A DNA stretch of 18,672 nt from an uncultured Methanobrevibacter sp. (GCF_937906425.1 NZ_CALCYR010000154.1:1-18672); one strand, 5' to 3'; positions 1 to 7,210 are shown, numbered from the stretch's first letter. Notes: a model not told the origin generated them from the letters alone. Translations and numbers: made by a program.

Positions 1-85
1 AATCTGATCCATAAAGTACCAGTATAATATCTATTGAAAAAAGTTATTTCAGATGATATAATTACCTAAAAGGAGATGATATGCG

Positions 86-592
86 ATGGATTTTATTAAA
101 TTGTCAGCTGAGAGATACTCTGTAAGGAGCTTTGATGATCGCCCAATAAGTGATGAGCATATGAAGATACTGCTGAGAGCTGCTGTGCTTGCACCTACTG
201 GCTGCAATTATCAGCCTCAGAGGATAAATGTTGTACAAAGTGAAGAAAAACTCAGGGAGATAAGCAGATGTACATTTGGTGCTAAAACCGTACTTGTGTT
301 TACCTATGACGTGACGGAGGACTGGAAAAATCCTCTTGAAAAGGGTGTTCACTCAGGAGAGCAGGACGTGAGCATAGCTGCTTCACACGTAATGCTTCAG
401 GCTTGGGAGCTTGGTATCGGTACCTGCTGGGTAAACTATTTCAGCAATTCCCGCCTTGAAAAGGAGCTTGGACTGCCCGAAAACGAGCGGTCTGTACTCA
501 TTATGCCCATTGGTTATCCGTCCCCCGATGCAAGCCCTCTTCCCATGCACAGTGAATACAAGGCTGTGGAGGAGATAGTTAAATTCATATGA
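86..592 (+). CDS. Nitroreductase-family flavoprotein, probably acquired
   Basis: This 168-residue protein fits the small NADH-dependent FMN nitroreductase family. The N-terminal ERYSVRSF motif (residues 9-16) resembles the family's RRSxRxF phosphate/FMN contact. LAPTGCNYQPQ (35-45) corresponds to the usual 'APSAxNxQPW' flavin loop, and the C-terminal IMPIGYP is the typical 'xxPxGYP' strand. Such proteins bind FMN as cytosolic homodimers and reduce nitro groups, quinones or related compounds; the substrate here cannot be told. The start at 86 is fixed by AAAGGAGATGAT just upstream, a near-perfect Shine-Dalgarno; another ATG at 81 is out of frame. Codons are unlike the neighbours: many GAG, CTG, AAG, CGC and CCC, giving a visibly higher GC content, which suggests transfer, perhaps from a gut bacterium (inference). 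It stands alone. Family is secure, role is not. Confidence 0.9.
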   Translation: MDFIKLSAERYSVRSFDDRPISDEHMKILLRAAVLAPTGCNYQPQRINVVQSEEKLREISRCTFGAKTVLVFTYDVTEDWKNPLEKGVHSGEQDVSIAASHVMLQAWELGIGTCWVNYFSNSRLEKELGLPENERSVLIMPIGYPSPDASPLPMHSEYKAVEEIVKFI

Positions 593-668
593 TGATATAA
601 AATGTACAGCATAAAAGTGATATATCCGGCTATTCTTTTTGATAAATACAAACAGTATAAAATGCGTA

Positions 669-887
669 TCATTTTACTTGTGATAAATTTGTAATATTTA
701 TTTCACTACCATAGTTTTGATAAATATAATTATCAACAATATTTTCAATTGCTTCCCTTATTTCATTTTCAATATCAAATTTTGCTTCTGAATTATTTTC
801 TAAAATATTGTAAATTTTATTATTTATTTTGAATTTTGCTTCTTTTTTTAAATTTTTATAATATTTTTGTATTTTGCTAATTTTTAA
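669..887 (-). pseudogene. Start-less 72-codon ORF remnant
   Basis: Reading the minus strand from the TGA at 888-890 gives 72 sense codons ending in a TGA at 669-671, with no ATG, GTG or TTG anywhere. The product would be Lys/Asn/Glu-rich and includes FDIENEIREAIENIV followed by NYGSEINITNL, which looks like real protein rather than random AT-rich translation. It is in the same frame as the glycosyltransferase gene just upstream (stop at 912-914), separated from it by TAA, seven codons and TGA. I infer it is the 3' fragment of a decayed gene, or the lost tail of a longer ancestor. No family was recognised. Confidence 0.45.
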
Positions 888-911
888 TCAGTATTTTTTT
901 AAAAAATAATT

Positions 912-2033
912 TTAATTGTCTTTTAATTCATCATAAGGGATTTCAGTTTGAGAAAAGTCCATTGCACGACTTCTTGCATTTTTCTCGAATTTTTCTCTTA
1001 AATCCTTGTCATCCAATATTTTATCGATTGCATTTGCCAAGTCCTTGCTGTCATTAGGGTCTATTAAAAGACCGACGTCCTCTGTGATGATTTCTTTTAT
1101 TCCGCCTACATTACTTCCAATGACAGGTTTTCCACAAGCCAATGCCTCAATCAATACAAGACCAAAACTTTCTGTAAATGAGGGGAGAATTAGAATGTCA
1201 CAGCTTGGTATGATCTCTTCAACATTGTCCTTTGCTCCTGTAAAGTAAACATTGTCTATTTTGCCTTCAAGTTCATAGTCCTCAACTTTATCCTTCAGCT
1301 TTTCCAAGAGAGGTCCGTCTCCAACAATAAGTAGATTAAGCTTATTTTTCATCTCTCTTTTTGCTTCAATAATCAAGTCAACATTTTTCCTTTTTATTAT
1401 GTTTCCTACAAAGAGAATGATTGGCTTGTCTGCTGCAATATTGAATTCATTGACCAGTTCCTTTTTAAATTTTTTCCTCTTTTCCTCTGTTGGCTTGAAT
1501 TTGTTTACATCTACAGAATTCCAATGGATTTTTATTTTGTCTTTTATATTTTCAAGCCCTGTATTTATGATTTCGTCTTTTAGGGCATTGCTTACTGCAA
1601 GAATTGAATCTGCATCCCTTAAAACTTTCTTAATCACCGGTCTCATATAGGATTGCTTTTTATACATTTCAAACATGTCTGATCCATGGGCTGTAATATA
1701 GGTTTTTGTATTTGTCTCCTTTCCAACCTTGACTGCTGCCCATCCTGCTGGAAACAGGTAATGGCCATGGATGATGTCGATGTTTTCTTCTTTTACAAGC
1801 TTTTTTAATTCTTTTCTGGCATTTATTGCAAATAATAATCCTCTAAGGCCTGGAATGTTTAATCCTCTTGTTCCGATTACATGAATTCCATCTATATCCC
1901 TTATTTCCTTGTGAGGATATGTAATTACATATACTTCATGACCTTCCTCAATCAGTTTTTTGGCTAAACTGTGTATATGCACTCCAACCCCTCCAATATG
2001 TGGAGGAAATTGTCCAACCATTGCTATTTTCAT
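912..2033 (-). CDS. Glycosyltransferase family 4 (GT-B fold)
   Basis: This 373-residue protein has the full two-domain plan of GT4 retaining glycosyltransferases. The N-terminal acceptor domain opens with MVGQFPPHIGGVGVHI (5-20), carrying the glycine-rich loop, followed by HGHYLFPAG (89-97) and ITAHGSD (113-119). The C-terminal donor domain has FVGNIIKRKN (208-217), VGDGP (237-241) and the nucleotide-sugar E-x7-E motif ESFGLVLIE (288-296). It would transfer a sugar from a nucleotide donor to a glycan or lipid at the cytoplasmic membrane face; no membrane segment is visible. The start has GAGG eight bases upstream. The last residues (FSQTEIPYDELKDN) are an unusual end for this family, which commonly finishes in an amphipathic helix. 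That fits possible C-terminal change, as a start-less ORF follows in the same frame. Donor and acceptor are unknown. Confidence 0.92.
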   Translation of the reverse strand: MKIAMVGQFPPHIGGVGVHIHSLAKKLIEEGHEVYVITYPHKEIRDIDGIHVIGTRGLNIPGLRGLLFAINARKELKKLVKEENIDIIHGHYLFPAGWAAVKVGKETNTKTYITAHGSDMFEMYKKQSYMRPVIKKVLRDADSILAVSNALKDEIINTGLENIKDKIKIHWNSVDVNKFKPTEEKRKKFKKELVNEFNIAADKPIILFVGNIIKRKNVDLIIEAKREMKNKLNLLIVGDGPLLEKLKDKVEDYELEGKIDNVYFTGAKDNVEEIIPSCDILILPSFTESFGLVLIEALACGKPVIGSNVGGIKEIITEDVGLLIDPNDSKDLANAIDKILDDKDLREKFEKNARSRAMDFSQTEIPYDELKDN

Positions 2034-2213
2034 TTTAATTGCCTCAAAATAATTATGATTATAAAAAGTGGAAATTATTTTATTTTAGATAAAATAATTT
2101 AATCTTATTATTATTTTAATTTTAATTCTATTTATTTATTGTATATAATCTGCTAATTTTTAGAATTTAATTGGATTAAAATAATTTTAAAAAGAGTTGT
2201 TTTATTAATTTTG

Positions 2214-2351
2214 GTCTTAAATTTATTTATTGAAGTAGTTTTTAAAATCAGTCTAAATTTTATTTATTAAATTAGTTTTTAAATTTAGTCTTAAAATTAG
2301 TTTTTAAATTTTATTTTTTTAGATTATTTTTAAAATTAGTCTTAAAAATTG
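2214..2351. repeat. 37-bp degenerate tandem repeat in a 422-bp gap
   Basis: Between the glycosyltransferase start and the thioredoxin-like stop, units beginning GTCTTAAA/GTCTAAAT recur at 2214, 2251, 2288 and 2339. The first two are exactly 37 bp and share ATTTATT and TAGTTTTTAAA blocks; the third is stretched to 51 bp and the fourth is partial. The rest of 2034-2455 is AT-rich and shows no gene. It must hold the glycosyltransferase promoter, but no convincing TATA box stands out. Confidence 0.6.
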
Positions 2352-2455
2352 AAAATAAATTAAATGAGTTAAAAAAAGATTAAAATTCACTGTGAGTATG
2401 ATTTCTAGGTGTAATAATAAAAATATAAAAAAGAAAAAATTAAATTAGAATAAAT

Positions 2456-2707
2456 CTATTTTAATTCATTCATTAATTGAGCTAAACTTGGAGCTCCGAC
2501 GAATTTTACTTCGTCATTGATTGCAATTGCAGGAACTGCCATGATTCCGTAATTAATTGCTTTTTGTCTGCCTTCTTCTTCAGCAATATCGAATTGAATT
2601 ACGTCAATTGCATCCCCTAATTCTTCTTTTGCTTGTGCTACAACTTGTTTTGCACCAGGGCAATGAGGACAAGTTGGTGAGGTAAATACTTCTACTTTAA
2701 TTGCCAT
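2456..2707 (-). CDS. Small thioredoxin/glutaredoxin-like redox protein
   Basis: This 83-residue single-domain protein has the thioredoxin fold order. A first strand (VEVFTSP) leads into the redox motif CPHC (13-16) and helix 1, and the cis-proline loop AVPAI follows with Pro59. Its length and the FTSPTCPHCPGAK signature match the short glutaredoxin-sized thioredoxin-like proteins of methanogens. These serve as cytosolic disulfide reductants for enzymes, fed by a thioredoxin reductase. The start is supported by AGGTGA five bases upstream, and a good TATA box lies about 70 bases upstream. It lies between sppA and the glycosyltransferase on the same strand, but wide gaps argue for its own transcript. 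CPHC rather than CGPC leaves open whether thioredoxin or glutaredoxin is the better name. Confidence 0.93.
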   Translation of the reverse strand: MAIKVEVFTSPTCPHCPGAKQVVAQAKEELGDAIDVIQFDIAEEEGRQKAINYGIMAVPAIAINDEVKFVGAPSLAQLMNELK

Positions 2708-2776
2708 TTTTTCACCTTCGTTTACTTTTTAAATTAAATTAATTAAATTAATTTGATATTATATTATGTTCGTTAA

Positions 2777-2784
2777 TATATAAA
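2777..2784 (-). promoter_or_regulatory. TATA box of the thioredoxin-like gene
   Basis: On the minus strand this reads TTTATATA, the archaeal consensus, preceded by GGAACA as a possible BRE. It lies 70 bases before the start codon at 2707, so transcription should begin near 2750 with a leader of about 40-45 bases. Position and sequence are seen; activity is inferred. Confidence 0.6.
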
Positions 2785-2845
2785 TGTTCCTATTTGATTA
2801 AATAATTCTAAAATTAATATTTTTTTAATTATTTTAAAGGGGAAC

Positions 2846-2936
2846 ATTGCTTATTTGAACAAATTAAAAATTTTTGTCATGTATTTTAATCTGTTAGTCT
2901 GTTTATTGCTTATTTGAACAAATTAAAAATATTTGT
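2846..2936. repeat. 32-bp direct repeat: duplicated 3' tail of sppA
   Basis: The bases 2905-2936 hold the last eight sppA codons, the TAA stop (2910-2912) and five bases beyond. They recur at 2846-2877 with one mismatch in 32. The offset is 59 bp, so a second copy of the gene's tail and stop lies just downstream of the real one. The 27 bases between the copies show no other feature. Confidence 0.85.
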
Positions 2937-3734
2937 TTCATATAAACTTTCAGTAAGGCTTTTTTCGCTTTTTGGATAATTTACAACTGTATAATTTGTT
3001 GCATTGGATTTTGATGCAGCTATTTTAATGGCCTGATTTTTATTTCCAATCTTGTCAATTAAACCAAGATTTTTAGCTTCATTTCCATTGTATTTAGTTC
3101 CATTAGCTAATTCGGCAAGTTCTTTAGCTTTCATATCTCTATTTTTAGCTATTTTGCCAATTAAATAAGTGTAATCTTGATCAATCATTGCCTGTGCACT
3201 GATTGAACTTTTATTTGTTTGATTTGAGTTAAGATATTTCTTGTTGAAGTGAGCGCTAAGATTATCTTTTGAATATTTGGTACTGTTTTTATAGCTAAGT
3301 CCTATTCCTCCAACGGAAGATGAGGGGCTTGCAACAGTGTAATCGGCACTACTTGCGATTAGATATGCTTCATCCATTCCCTTATCTCCAATATATGAAA
3401 CAACTGGTTTGGATGAGTTTTTAATCATATTTGATATTTCTTCACTTGCAACCAAACTTCCACCATAACTGTTAATGTCTAAAACAATAGCCTTAATGTT
3501 TTTATCCGATTCTGCATCATTTATACAATTTTCAATTTCCCTTGCAGTCATGTAAACTGCTGTAGTGTTGGATTCGCTATAAGTAATCGCGCCATTTATG
3601 TTTATAACAGCAATTTCATCATTAGCCACTGCTAAGTTACTGAATGGTAAAATAAGAGCTATCAGTAATACTATTGCCAATATAATGAATGCACCGATTG
3701 CTATATTTGTCCAGTTTCTTTTATTTTCACTCAT
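2910..3734 (-). CDS. sppA: SppA-like S49 peptidase homologue, probable missing Ser nucleophile
   Basis: From the start chosen here this is a 274-residue protein with one N-terminal membrane helix (about 9-31) and an outward S49/ClpP-fold domain. Family landmarks are AIVLDINSYGG (82-92, usual 'LxINSPGG'), KPVVSYIGD (109-117) and SPSSSVGGIG (136-145, usual 'NPGTLTGSIG'). SppA enzymes degrade leftover signal peptides in the membrane with a Ser/Lys dyad. By eye, the usual AASGGYYIA block aligns with GMDEAYLIA (119-127), placing Asp121 where the nucleophilic serine should be. A lysine near the general-base position (165/166) may remain. I infer a proteolytically dead or altered member. The ATG at 3734 is preferred over 3746 because GAGGAG sits right before it. 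The 3' tail is duplicated downstream. Confidence 0.82.
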   Translation of the reverse strand: MSENKRNWTNIAIGAFIILAIVLLIALILPFSNLAVANDEIAVININGAITYSESNTTAVYMTAREIENCINDAESDKNIKAIVLDINSYGGSLVASEEISNMIKNSSKPVVSYIGDKGMDEAYLIASSADYTVASPSSSVGGIGLSYKNSTKYSKDNLSAHFNKKYLNSNQTNKSSISAQAMIDQDYTYLIGKIAKNRDMKAKELAELANGTKYNGNEAKNLGLIDKIGNKNQAIKIAASKSNATNYTVVNYPKSEKSLTESLYETNIFNLFK

Positions 3735-3807
3735 AGTACTCCTCATAATTCCTATTTTAATTTTTTAAATTTGTATAAATTCTTAAATTCAATAAATATT
3801 ATAATAA

Positions 3808-3845
3808 TTTATATTTATTTGAAATAATATATATGTTTATATATT
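3808..3845 (+). promoter_or_regulatory. Divergent promoter region between sppA and aroK
   Basis: The 202-bp divergent gap holds two plus-strand TATA-like boxes, TTTATATTTATT at 3808 and TTTATATATT at 3836. Either could start aroK, giving leaders of about 100 or 70 bases. The stretch is nearly symmetric, so the same DNA also offers minus-strand TATA-like words toward sppA. Which one is used cannot be told. Confidence 0.4.
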
Positions 3846-3936
3846 TTAAAATTTTTTAATTATTCAGTGGATTTTAAATTGTTTAAGTAATTTTTTTAAA
3901 TTTTTATTTTATAATTTTTAAATTTCAGGTGATTAT

Positions 3937-4845
3937 TTGTCAAAAGTAGTAAAGTCTCCAGGTTCTGCAACCATTATAAATGCGATTTCAACTGGTTTAG
4001 GTTCTGCATTTGGTATAGATTTAAACATTACCGCAGAGGCTAAATTTTCAGATATTGGTATTGTTTGTTCTTCAGATTTGGGTGTAAACCCTAATTTAAT
4101 GAATATTTGTGTAAAAAAAGTTTTGGATTATTATAATATTTCAAGTGAAAAGTCCTTGGATGATCTTCTTGGCAATTTGGAATTGGAAAATGGTGAAGGT
4201 ATTCAGATTAGGACAAAATCCAATTTGCCTTTAGGTTCTGGTTTATCCAGCAGCAGTGCTTTATCCAATTCTGTTGTTTTGGCTACAGCTTCTTTGCTTT
4301 CTGAAGAATTTTCACTAAAACCTTTGGATGATTTTGAATTAATCAATTTAGGAATAGATGCTTCCCTTGAAGCCGGTGTAACTATTACAGGTGCTTTTGA
4401 TGATGCTTCCGCTTCCTATTTTGGTGGAGTGACCATTACTGATAATGGTAAAAGAAAGATTTTGCATCAGGAAAAATTAGAGGAAAGGACCATTCTGGTT
4501 TTCATGCCTGATAAGGAGTCATTAAGCGGATCCTCTGATGTTAATCGTATGAAATTGATTGCTCCATATGTTAAATTGGCTTTTGAAAAGGCAATGAATA
4601 GGGATTATTTTGAGGCATTAACCTTGAATGGTCTTTTATATGGGTCTGTATTGAACTTTGACAATAACATTGCATTGGATGCTTTAAGTGCTGGTGCTTT
4701 AGCTTCAGGATTGTCTGGAACAGGTTCTTCTTTTGTTGCTATTGTTGAAGATGATTCCATAGATGAAGTCAAGCAGGCCTGGATTAAATATGATGGAGAG
4801 ATTATTGAAACAAAGATAAATAATGATGGAACTAGATTAATTTAG
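3937..4845 (+). CDS. aroK: Archaeal shikimate kinase (GHMP family)
   Basis: This 302-residue enzyme phosphorylates shikimate to shikimate 3-phosphate with ATP in the cytosolic chorismate pathway. It is the archaeal GHMP-type kinase, unrelated in fold to bacterial AroK. SPGSATIINAISTGLGSAFG (7-26) is the start typical of archaeal shikimate kinases. PLGSGLSSSSA (98-108) is the GHMP phosphate-binding loop, ITGAFDDASASYFGG lies near the middle, and SGTGSSFVAIV near the C-terminus is the third GHMP motif. The start codon is TTG at 3937, set by AGGTGA four bases before it; no ATG fits. The next aromatic gene, chorismate mutase, is 1.5 kb downstream beyond a convergent gene. The stop codon begins a tandem repeat. 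Length is normal for the family. Confidence 0.95.
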   Translation: MSKVVKSPGSATIINAISTGLGSAFGIDLNITAEAKFSDIGIVCSSDLGVNPNLMNICVKKVLDYYNISSEKSLDDLLGNLELENGEGIQIRTKSNLPLGSGLSSSSALSNSVVLATASLLSEEFSLKPLDDFELINLGIDASLEAGVTITGAFDDASASYFGGVTITDNGKRKILHQEKLEERTILVFMPDKESLSGSSDVNRMKLIAPYVKLAFEKAMNRDYFEALTLNGLLYGSVLNFDNNIALDALSAGALASGLSGTGSSFVAIVEDDSIDEVKQAWIKYDGEIIETKINNDGTRLI

Positions 4846-5020
4846 TTTATTTTTATTTCTTTAGCTTCTTTTTTCTTTATTTTTAGTTTATTTTTCTTTT
4901 TTAAACTTTTTTTCTTTATTTTTAGTTTATTTCTCTTTCTTTAGCTTCTTTTTTTGTTTATTTTTAGTTTATTTCTCTTTCTTTAGCTTCTTTTTTTTTT
5001 GTTTAATTTCAGTTTAATTT
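4841..5020 (+). repeat. About 41-bp tandem repeat starting at the aroK stop codon
   Basis: Units beginning TTTAGTTTATTT start at 4841, 4882, 4921 and 4963, with a decayed fifth start near 5008; lengths are 41, 39, 42 and 45 bp. Each carries a central TTTAGCTTC (TTTTAAACT in unit 2) and long T-runs. The TAG in the first unit is the stop codon of aroK. As archaeal RNA polymerase terminates at T-runs, the array may act as stacked terminators between the convergent aroK and radical SAM genes (inference). Confidence 0.8.
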
Positions 5021-5084
5021 TTATAATGTCATTTTTCATCAATTTTCATTCTATTTTTTTTAAATATTTAATTATTTTCTTTTT

Positions 5085-5954
5085 TTAAATCAATGTACTT
5101 TGCTTAAATCTCTCTTTTTGAGGCAGTTCCTGCAAATATTTAAAAATATCGTCCGGATTGTTCATTATGTTATGTTCATCAGTTCTTTTATGGAACAATT
5201 CCATCAATTCCTTATTGTTTGGACTGTTTAAGGCATATTTGTATTTGTATCTTCTTTTGTATTTTTCCTTAAGTCTTGGAAATTCCTGTTCTAGTTTTCT
5301 ATAGAAGTATTCTCTGTTTCCTTCCCTAAGCGTTAGCCCCATTCCAAAACAAATTATTCCTTTTACATTTGTTTCTATACAGTAATCTATTATTTTATTT
5401 ATATTTTCCTCATTATCATTAATATAAGGCAGTATTGGACATAACCACACGATTGTAGGAATATTTTCCTTATTCATTTTTCTTAAAACCTTGACCCTTT
5501 CCTTTGTTGTGCATACGTTTGGCTCTATCTTTTTGCATAATTCCTCATCACTTGTTGTCAGTGTCATCTGCACAACTGCCTTTGTCTTTTCATTTATTTT
5601 CTTTATCAGGTCCAAATCTCTTAGAATTAAATCAGATTTTGTAATGCATGTAAATCCGTGTCCATATTTATATATTAATTCCAGAGACTCTCTCATCATT
5701 CCCAATTCCCTTTCAATAGGCATGTATGGATCGCTCATGGATCCGGTTCCAATCATGACCTTTTTATTTTTATTCCTTAAGAATTTTCTTAATATTTCCA
5801 GACTATTTATCTTTATTTCTATGTCTTCAAAGTCATGATTCATGTTATAAACTTTACTTCTTGAATCACAGTATATACATCCATGTAAACAGCCTCTGTA
5901 AATGTTCATCCCGTTTTTATTTGATATGAGATGTTTTGTTTTTACATAATGCAT
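5085..5954 (-). CDS. SplB-like (COG1533-type) radical SAM protein
   Basis: This 289-residue protein carries the radical SAM cluster motif CLHGCIYC, with Cys22, Cys26 and Cys29 (CX3CX2C) ligating a 4Fe-4S cluster and SAM. The downstream motif GTGSMSDPYMPIE is characteristic of the group annotated as 'DNA repair photolyase' SplB-like proteins, and QMTLTTSDEELCKKIEPN further supports it. Members resemble spore photoproduct lyase, but most archaeal ones have no proven substrate, so I do not claim DNA repair. The start at ATG 5954 is chosen because AAGGTGAT lies three bases before it and a TATA box at 6002-6009 predicts transcription beginning near 5978, where an in-frame TTG would leave no leader. 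The C-terminus is basic (KYKRRYKYKYA). It is convergent with aroK and stands alone. Confidence 0.88.
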   Translation of the reverse strand: MHYVKTKHLISNKNGMNIYRGCLHGCIYCDSRSKVYNMNHDFEDIEIKINSLEILRKFLRNKNKKVMIGTGSMSDPYMPIERELGMMRESLELIYKYGHGFTCITKSDLILRDLDLIKKINEKTKAVVQMTLTTSDEELCKKIEPNVCTTKERVKVLRKMNKENIPTIVWLCPILPYINDNEENINKIIDYCIETNVKGIICFGMGLTLREGNREYFYRKLEQEFPRLKEKYKRRYKYKYALNSPNNKELMELFHKRTDEHNIMNNPDDIFKYLQELPQKERFKQSTLI

Positions 5955-6001
5955 ATTATCACCTTTTTTTTCACTCAATGCTTGATTTTTTTGATTTAAA
6001 A

Positions 6002-6009
6002 TTATATAA
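6002..6009 (-). promoter_or_regulatory. TATA box of the radical SAM gene
   Basis: The palindromic word TTATATAA lies 48 bases before the ATG at 5954. That predicts a transcript starting near 5978 and a leader of about 25 bases holding the AGGTGAT ribosome site. It shares the 383-bp gap 5955-6337 with the chorismate mutase promoter; the remaining AT-rich DNA there shows nothing else. Confidence 0.5.
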
Positions 6010-6281
6010 TCATAGTTTTTAATTTTTGATTTATTATTAGTAGTTATTTTTAGATTTTATTGAGATTTTTTTAATTATTAAATTTCCTTAATATTTTTAT
6101 ATTCCTTATTTAATTTCCAATTTGTCTAAGAGCATTTGAAAAGTATCTTTCTTTTAAACTATTTATAATGTATGGTTTATTCAATTTTTAACAAATATTT
6201 TTGTTTTTCTTTTTATGTTTTTCAGGGCTTTGTTTTTTTAGGATTTTTTTTAATTTATATTTTTTCAAATCAATAACTAGG

Positions 6282-6289
6282 TTTAAATA
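6282..6289 (+). promoter_or_regulatory. TATA box of the chorismate mutase-S17e operon
   Basis: TTTAAATA preceded by AACTAGG (BRE-like) lies 56 bases before the GTG start of chorismate mutase. It predicts a leader of about 25-30 bases containing the GGAG ribosome site at 6326-6329. The assignment rests on spacing and sequence only. Confidence 0.45.
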
Positions 6290-6337
6290 TTATGAAAAAT
6301 AAAGTATAGTTATTATCAGAACTATGGAGTTATTTTT

Positions 6338-6661
6338 GTGGATGAGAAAGAATTAATGGGCTTATTTGAAAATGATGATGATGCTCGTATTCTTCTTGAA
6401 AAGTCTAGAAAAAGAATCGATGAAATTGATAATATATTAGTTAACTTAATTGGTGAAAGAACTTCACTTGCTAAGGATATCGTGTCAGCTAAGGTTTATT
6501 TGGGCATGGATATTTATGATAAGAATAGAGAAGATCAAATCCATTCCAAAATTGTAAAATTAGCCGAAGAAAAGAATATAGATACAGATATTCTCAGTGA
6601 CATTATGAACATGCTAACAATTTTAAGTAAAAATAAACAGAAAGAAATTTTGGAGGAATGA
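6338..6661 (+). CDS. Chorismate mutase, AroQ type
   Basis: This 107-residue all-helical protein converts chorismate to prephenate, the first committed step to phenylalanine and tyrosine, in the cytosol. After a roughly 20-residue acidic extension, SRKRIDEID begins the AroQ core. The E. coli P-protein active-site residues Arg11, Arg28, Lys39, Asp48, Arg51 and Glu52 have counterparts at Arg24, Arg41, Lys52, Asp61, Arg64 and Glu65 in an eye alignment. The start is GTG at 6338 with GGAG eight bases upstream. It is a stand-alone mutase with no fused dehydratase or dehydrogenase. The stop (6659-6661) lies two bases before the S17e start and its 3' end supplies that gene's ribosome site, so the two are co-transcribed and probably translationally coupled. 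Confidence 0.92.
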   Translation: MDEKELMGLFENDDDARILLEKSRKRIDEIDNILVNLIGERTSLAKDIVSAKVYLGMDIYDKNREDQIHSKIVKLAEEKNIDTDILSDIMNMLTILSKNKQKEILEE

Positions 6662-6663
6662 TT

Positions 6664-6861
6664 ATGGGAAATATTAGAACTTCATTTGTAAAACGTATAT
6701 CTAAAGAACTTATTGATACTCACGCAGGTAAATTCACTACTGATTTTGAAGAAAACAAAATTTTAGTAGCAGAATACTCTACTGTAAGTACTAAACACTT
6801 AAGAAACAAAATTGCTGGTTACATTACCAGATTAGTTAAACAACAAGAAAATCAAGCTTAA
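6664..6861 (+). CDS. rps17e: Ribosomal protein S17e (eS17)
   Basis: This 65-residue small-subunit protein is found in archaea and eukaryotes and not in bacteria. The start MGNIRTSFVKRISKELI and the KFTTDFEENK segment are diagnostic of archaeal S17e. It forms a three-helix bundle on the 30S head. The ATG at 6664 is chosen over the ATG at 6658 because GGAGG at 6652-6656 is correctly spaced for 6664 and only one base from 6658. It is the second gene of a two-gene operon with chorismate mutase. A hairpin whose loop contains the stop codon follows directly. Confidence 0.97.
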   Translation: MGNIRTSFVKRISKELIDTHAGKFTTDFEENKILVAEYSTVSTKHLRNKIAGYITRLVKQQENQA

Positions 6862-6879
6862 ATAGCTTGTTGTTTTTTT
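6853..6879 (+). terminator. Hairpin plus T-tract overlapping the S17e stop codon
   Basis: CAAGCT (6853-6858) pairs with AGCTTG (6864-6869) around a five-base loop that begins with the TAA stop, followed by TTG and seven T. A wider alternative pairing joins CAACAAG (6841-6847) and CTTGTTG (6866-6872). Archaeal termination needs mainly the T-run; the stem may protect the mRNA end. Confidence 0.6.
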
Positions 6880-6952
6880 CTTTTTTTCATTTAGATTTTT
6901 ATCTAAATTTTACTACTTTTTTAAAACTTTTTACTAATTTTTATACTTTTTT

Positions 6953-7098
6953 TAATTTTATTAATTTTATTAATTTTATTAATTTAATTAATTTTATTAA
7001 TTTAATTAATTTTATTAACTTAATTAATTTTATTAACTTAATTAATTTTATTAACTTAATTAATTTTATTAATTTAATTAATTTTATTAATTTTTTTA
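6953..7098. repeat. 18-bp AT-only-like tandem array
   Basis: About six to seven head-to-tail units of TTAATTTTATTAACTTAA and its variant with T for C fill this stretch, flanked by simpler TTAATTTTA runs. It keeps an open frame coding a six-residue repeat (Asn-Phe-Ile-Asn-Leu-Ile) only because 18 is divisible by three; there is no ribosome site or family match. Each unit contains near-palindromic TTAATTAA at the joint. Confidence 0.85.
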
Positions 7099-7112
7099 AT
7101 TTTTTTAATTTT

Positions 7113-7210
7113 AGGGGCTGTTGAAAACCTATTTTAAAAATTTTTTTTATTTATTTTAATCAGTTATTTAGAAAATTTTTATAAAAATTTTTAGGATTTC
7201 AACAATGCCT
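7113..7210. mobile_element. 98-bp MITE-like element
   Basis: The ends form an imperfect inverted repeat: AGGGGCTGTTGAAAACCTA at the left matches the complement of the right end, AGGCATTGTTGAAATCCTA, at 15 of 19 positions. The outside flanks are both AATTTT (7107-7112 and 7211-7216), a possible 6-bp target duplication. The AT-only interior has no coding capacity. These are marks of a small non-autonomous transposon moved by an IS transposase elsewhere. Because the area is AT-rich, the target duplication alone is weak; the GC-bearing ends are stronger evidence. Confidence 0.55.

Noticed and set aside
5085..5954. Calling the radical SAM protein a true spore photoproduct lyase
   Set aside because: Only the cluster motif and the SplB-like family motifs are visible; methanogens make no spores and members of this group have no proven substrate.
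6867..7124. 85-codon ORF with Asn-Phe-Ile-Asn repeats
   Set aside because: It is the translation of the 18-bp and TTAATTTTA tandem repeats, lacks a ribosome site and overlaps the terminator and MITE-like end.
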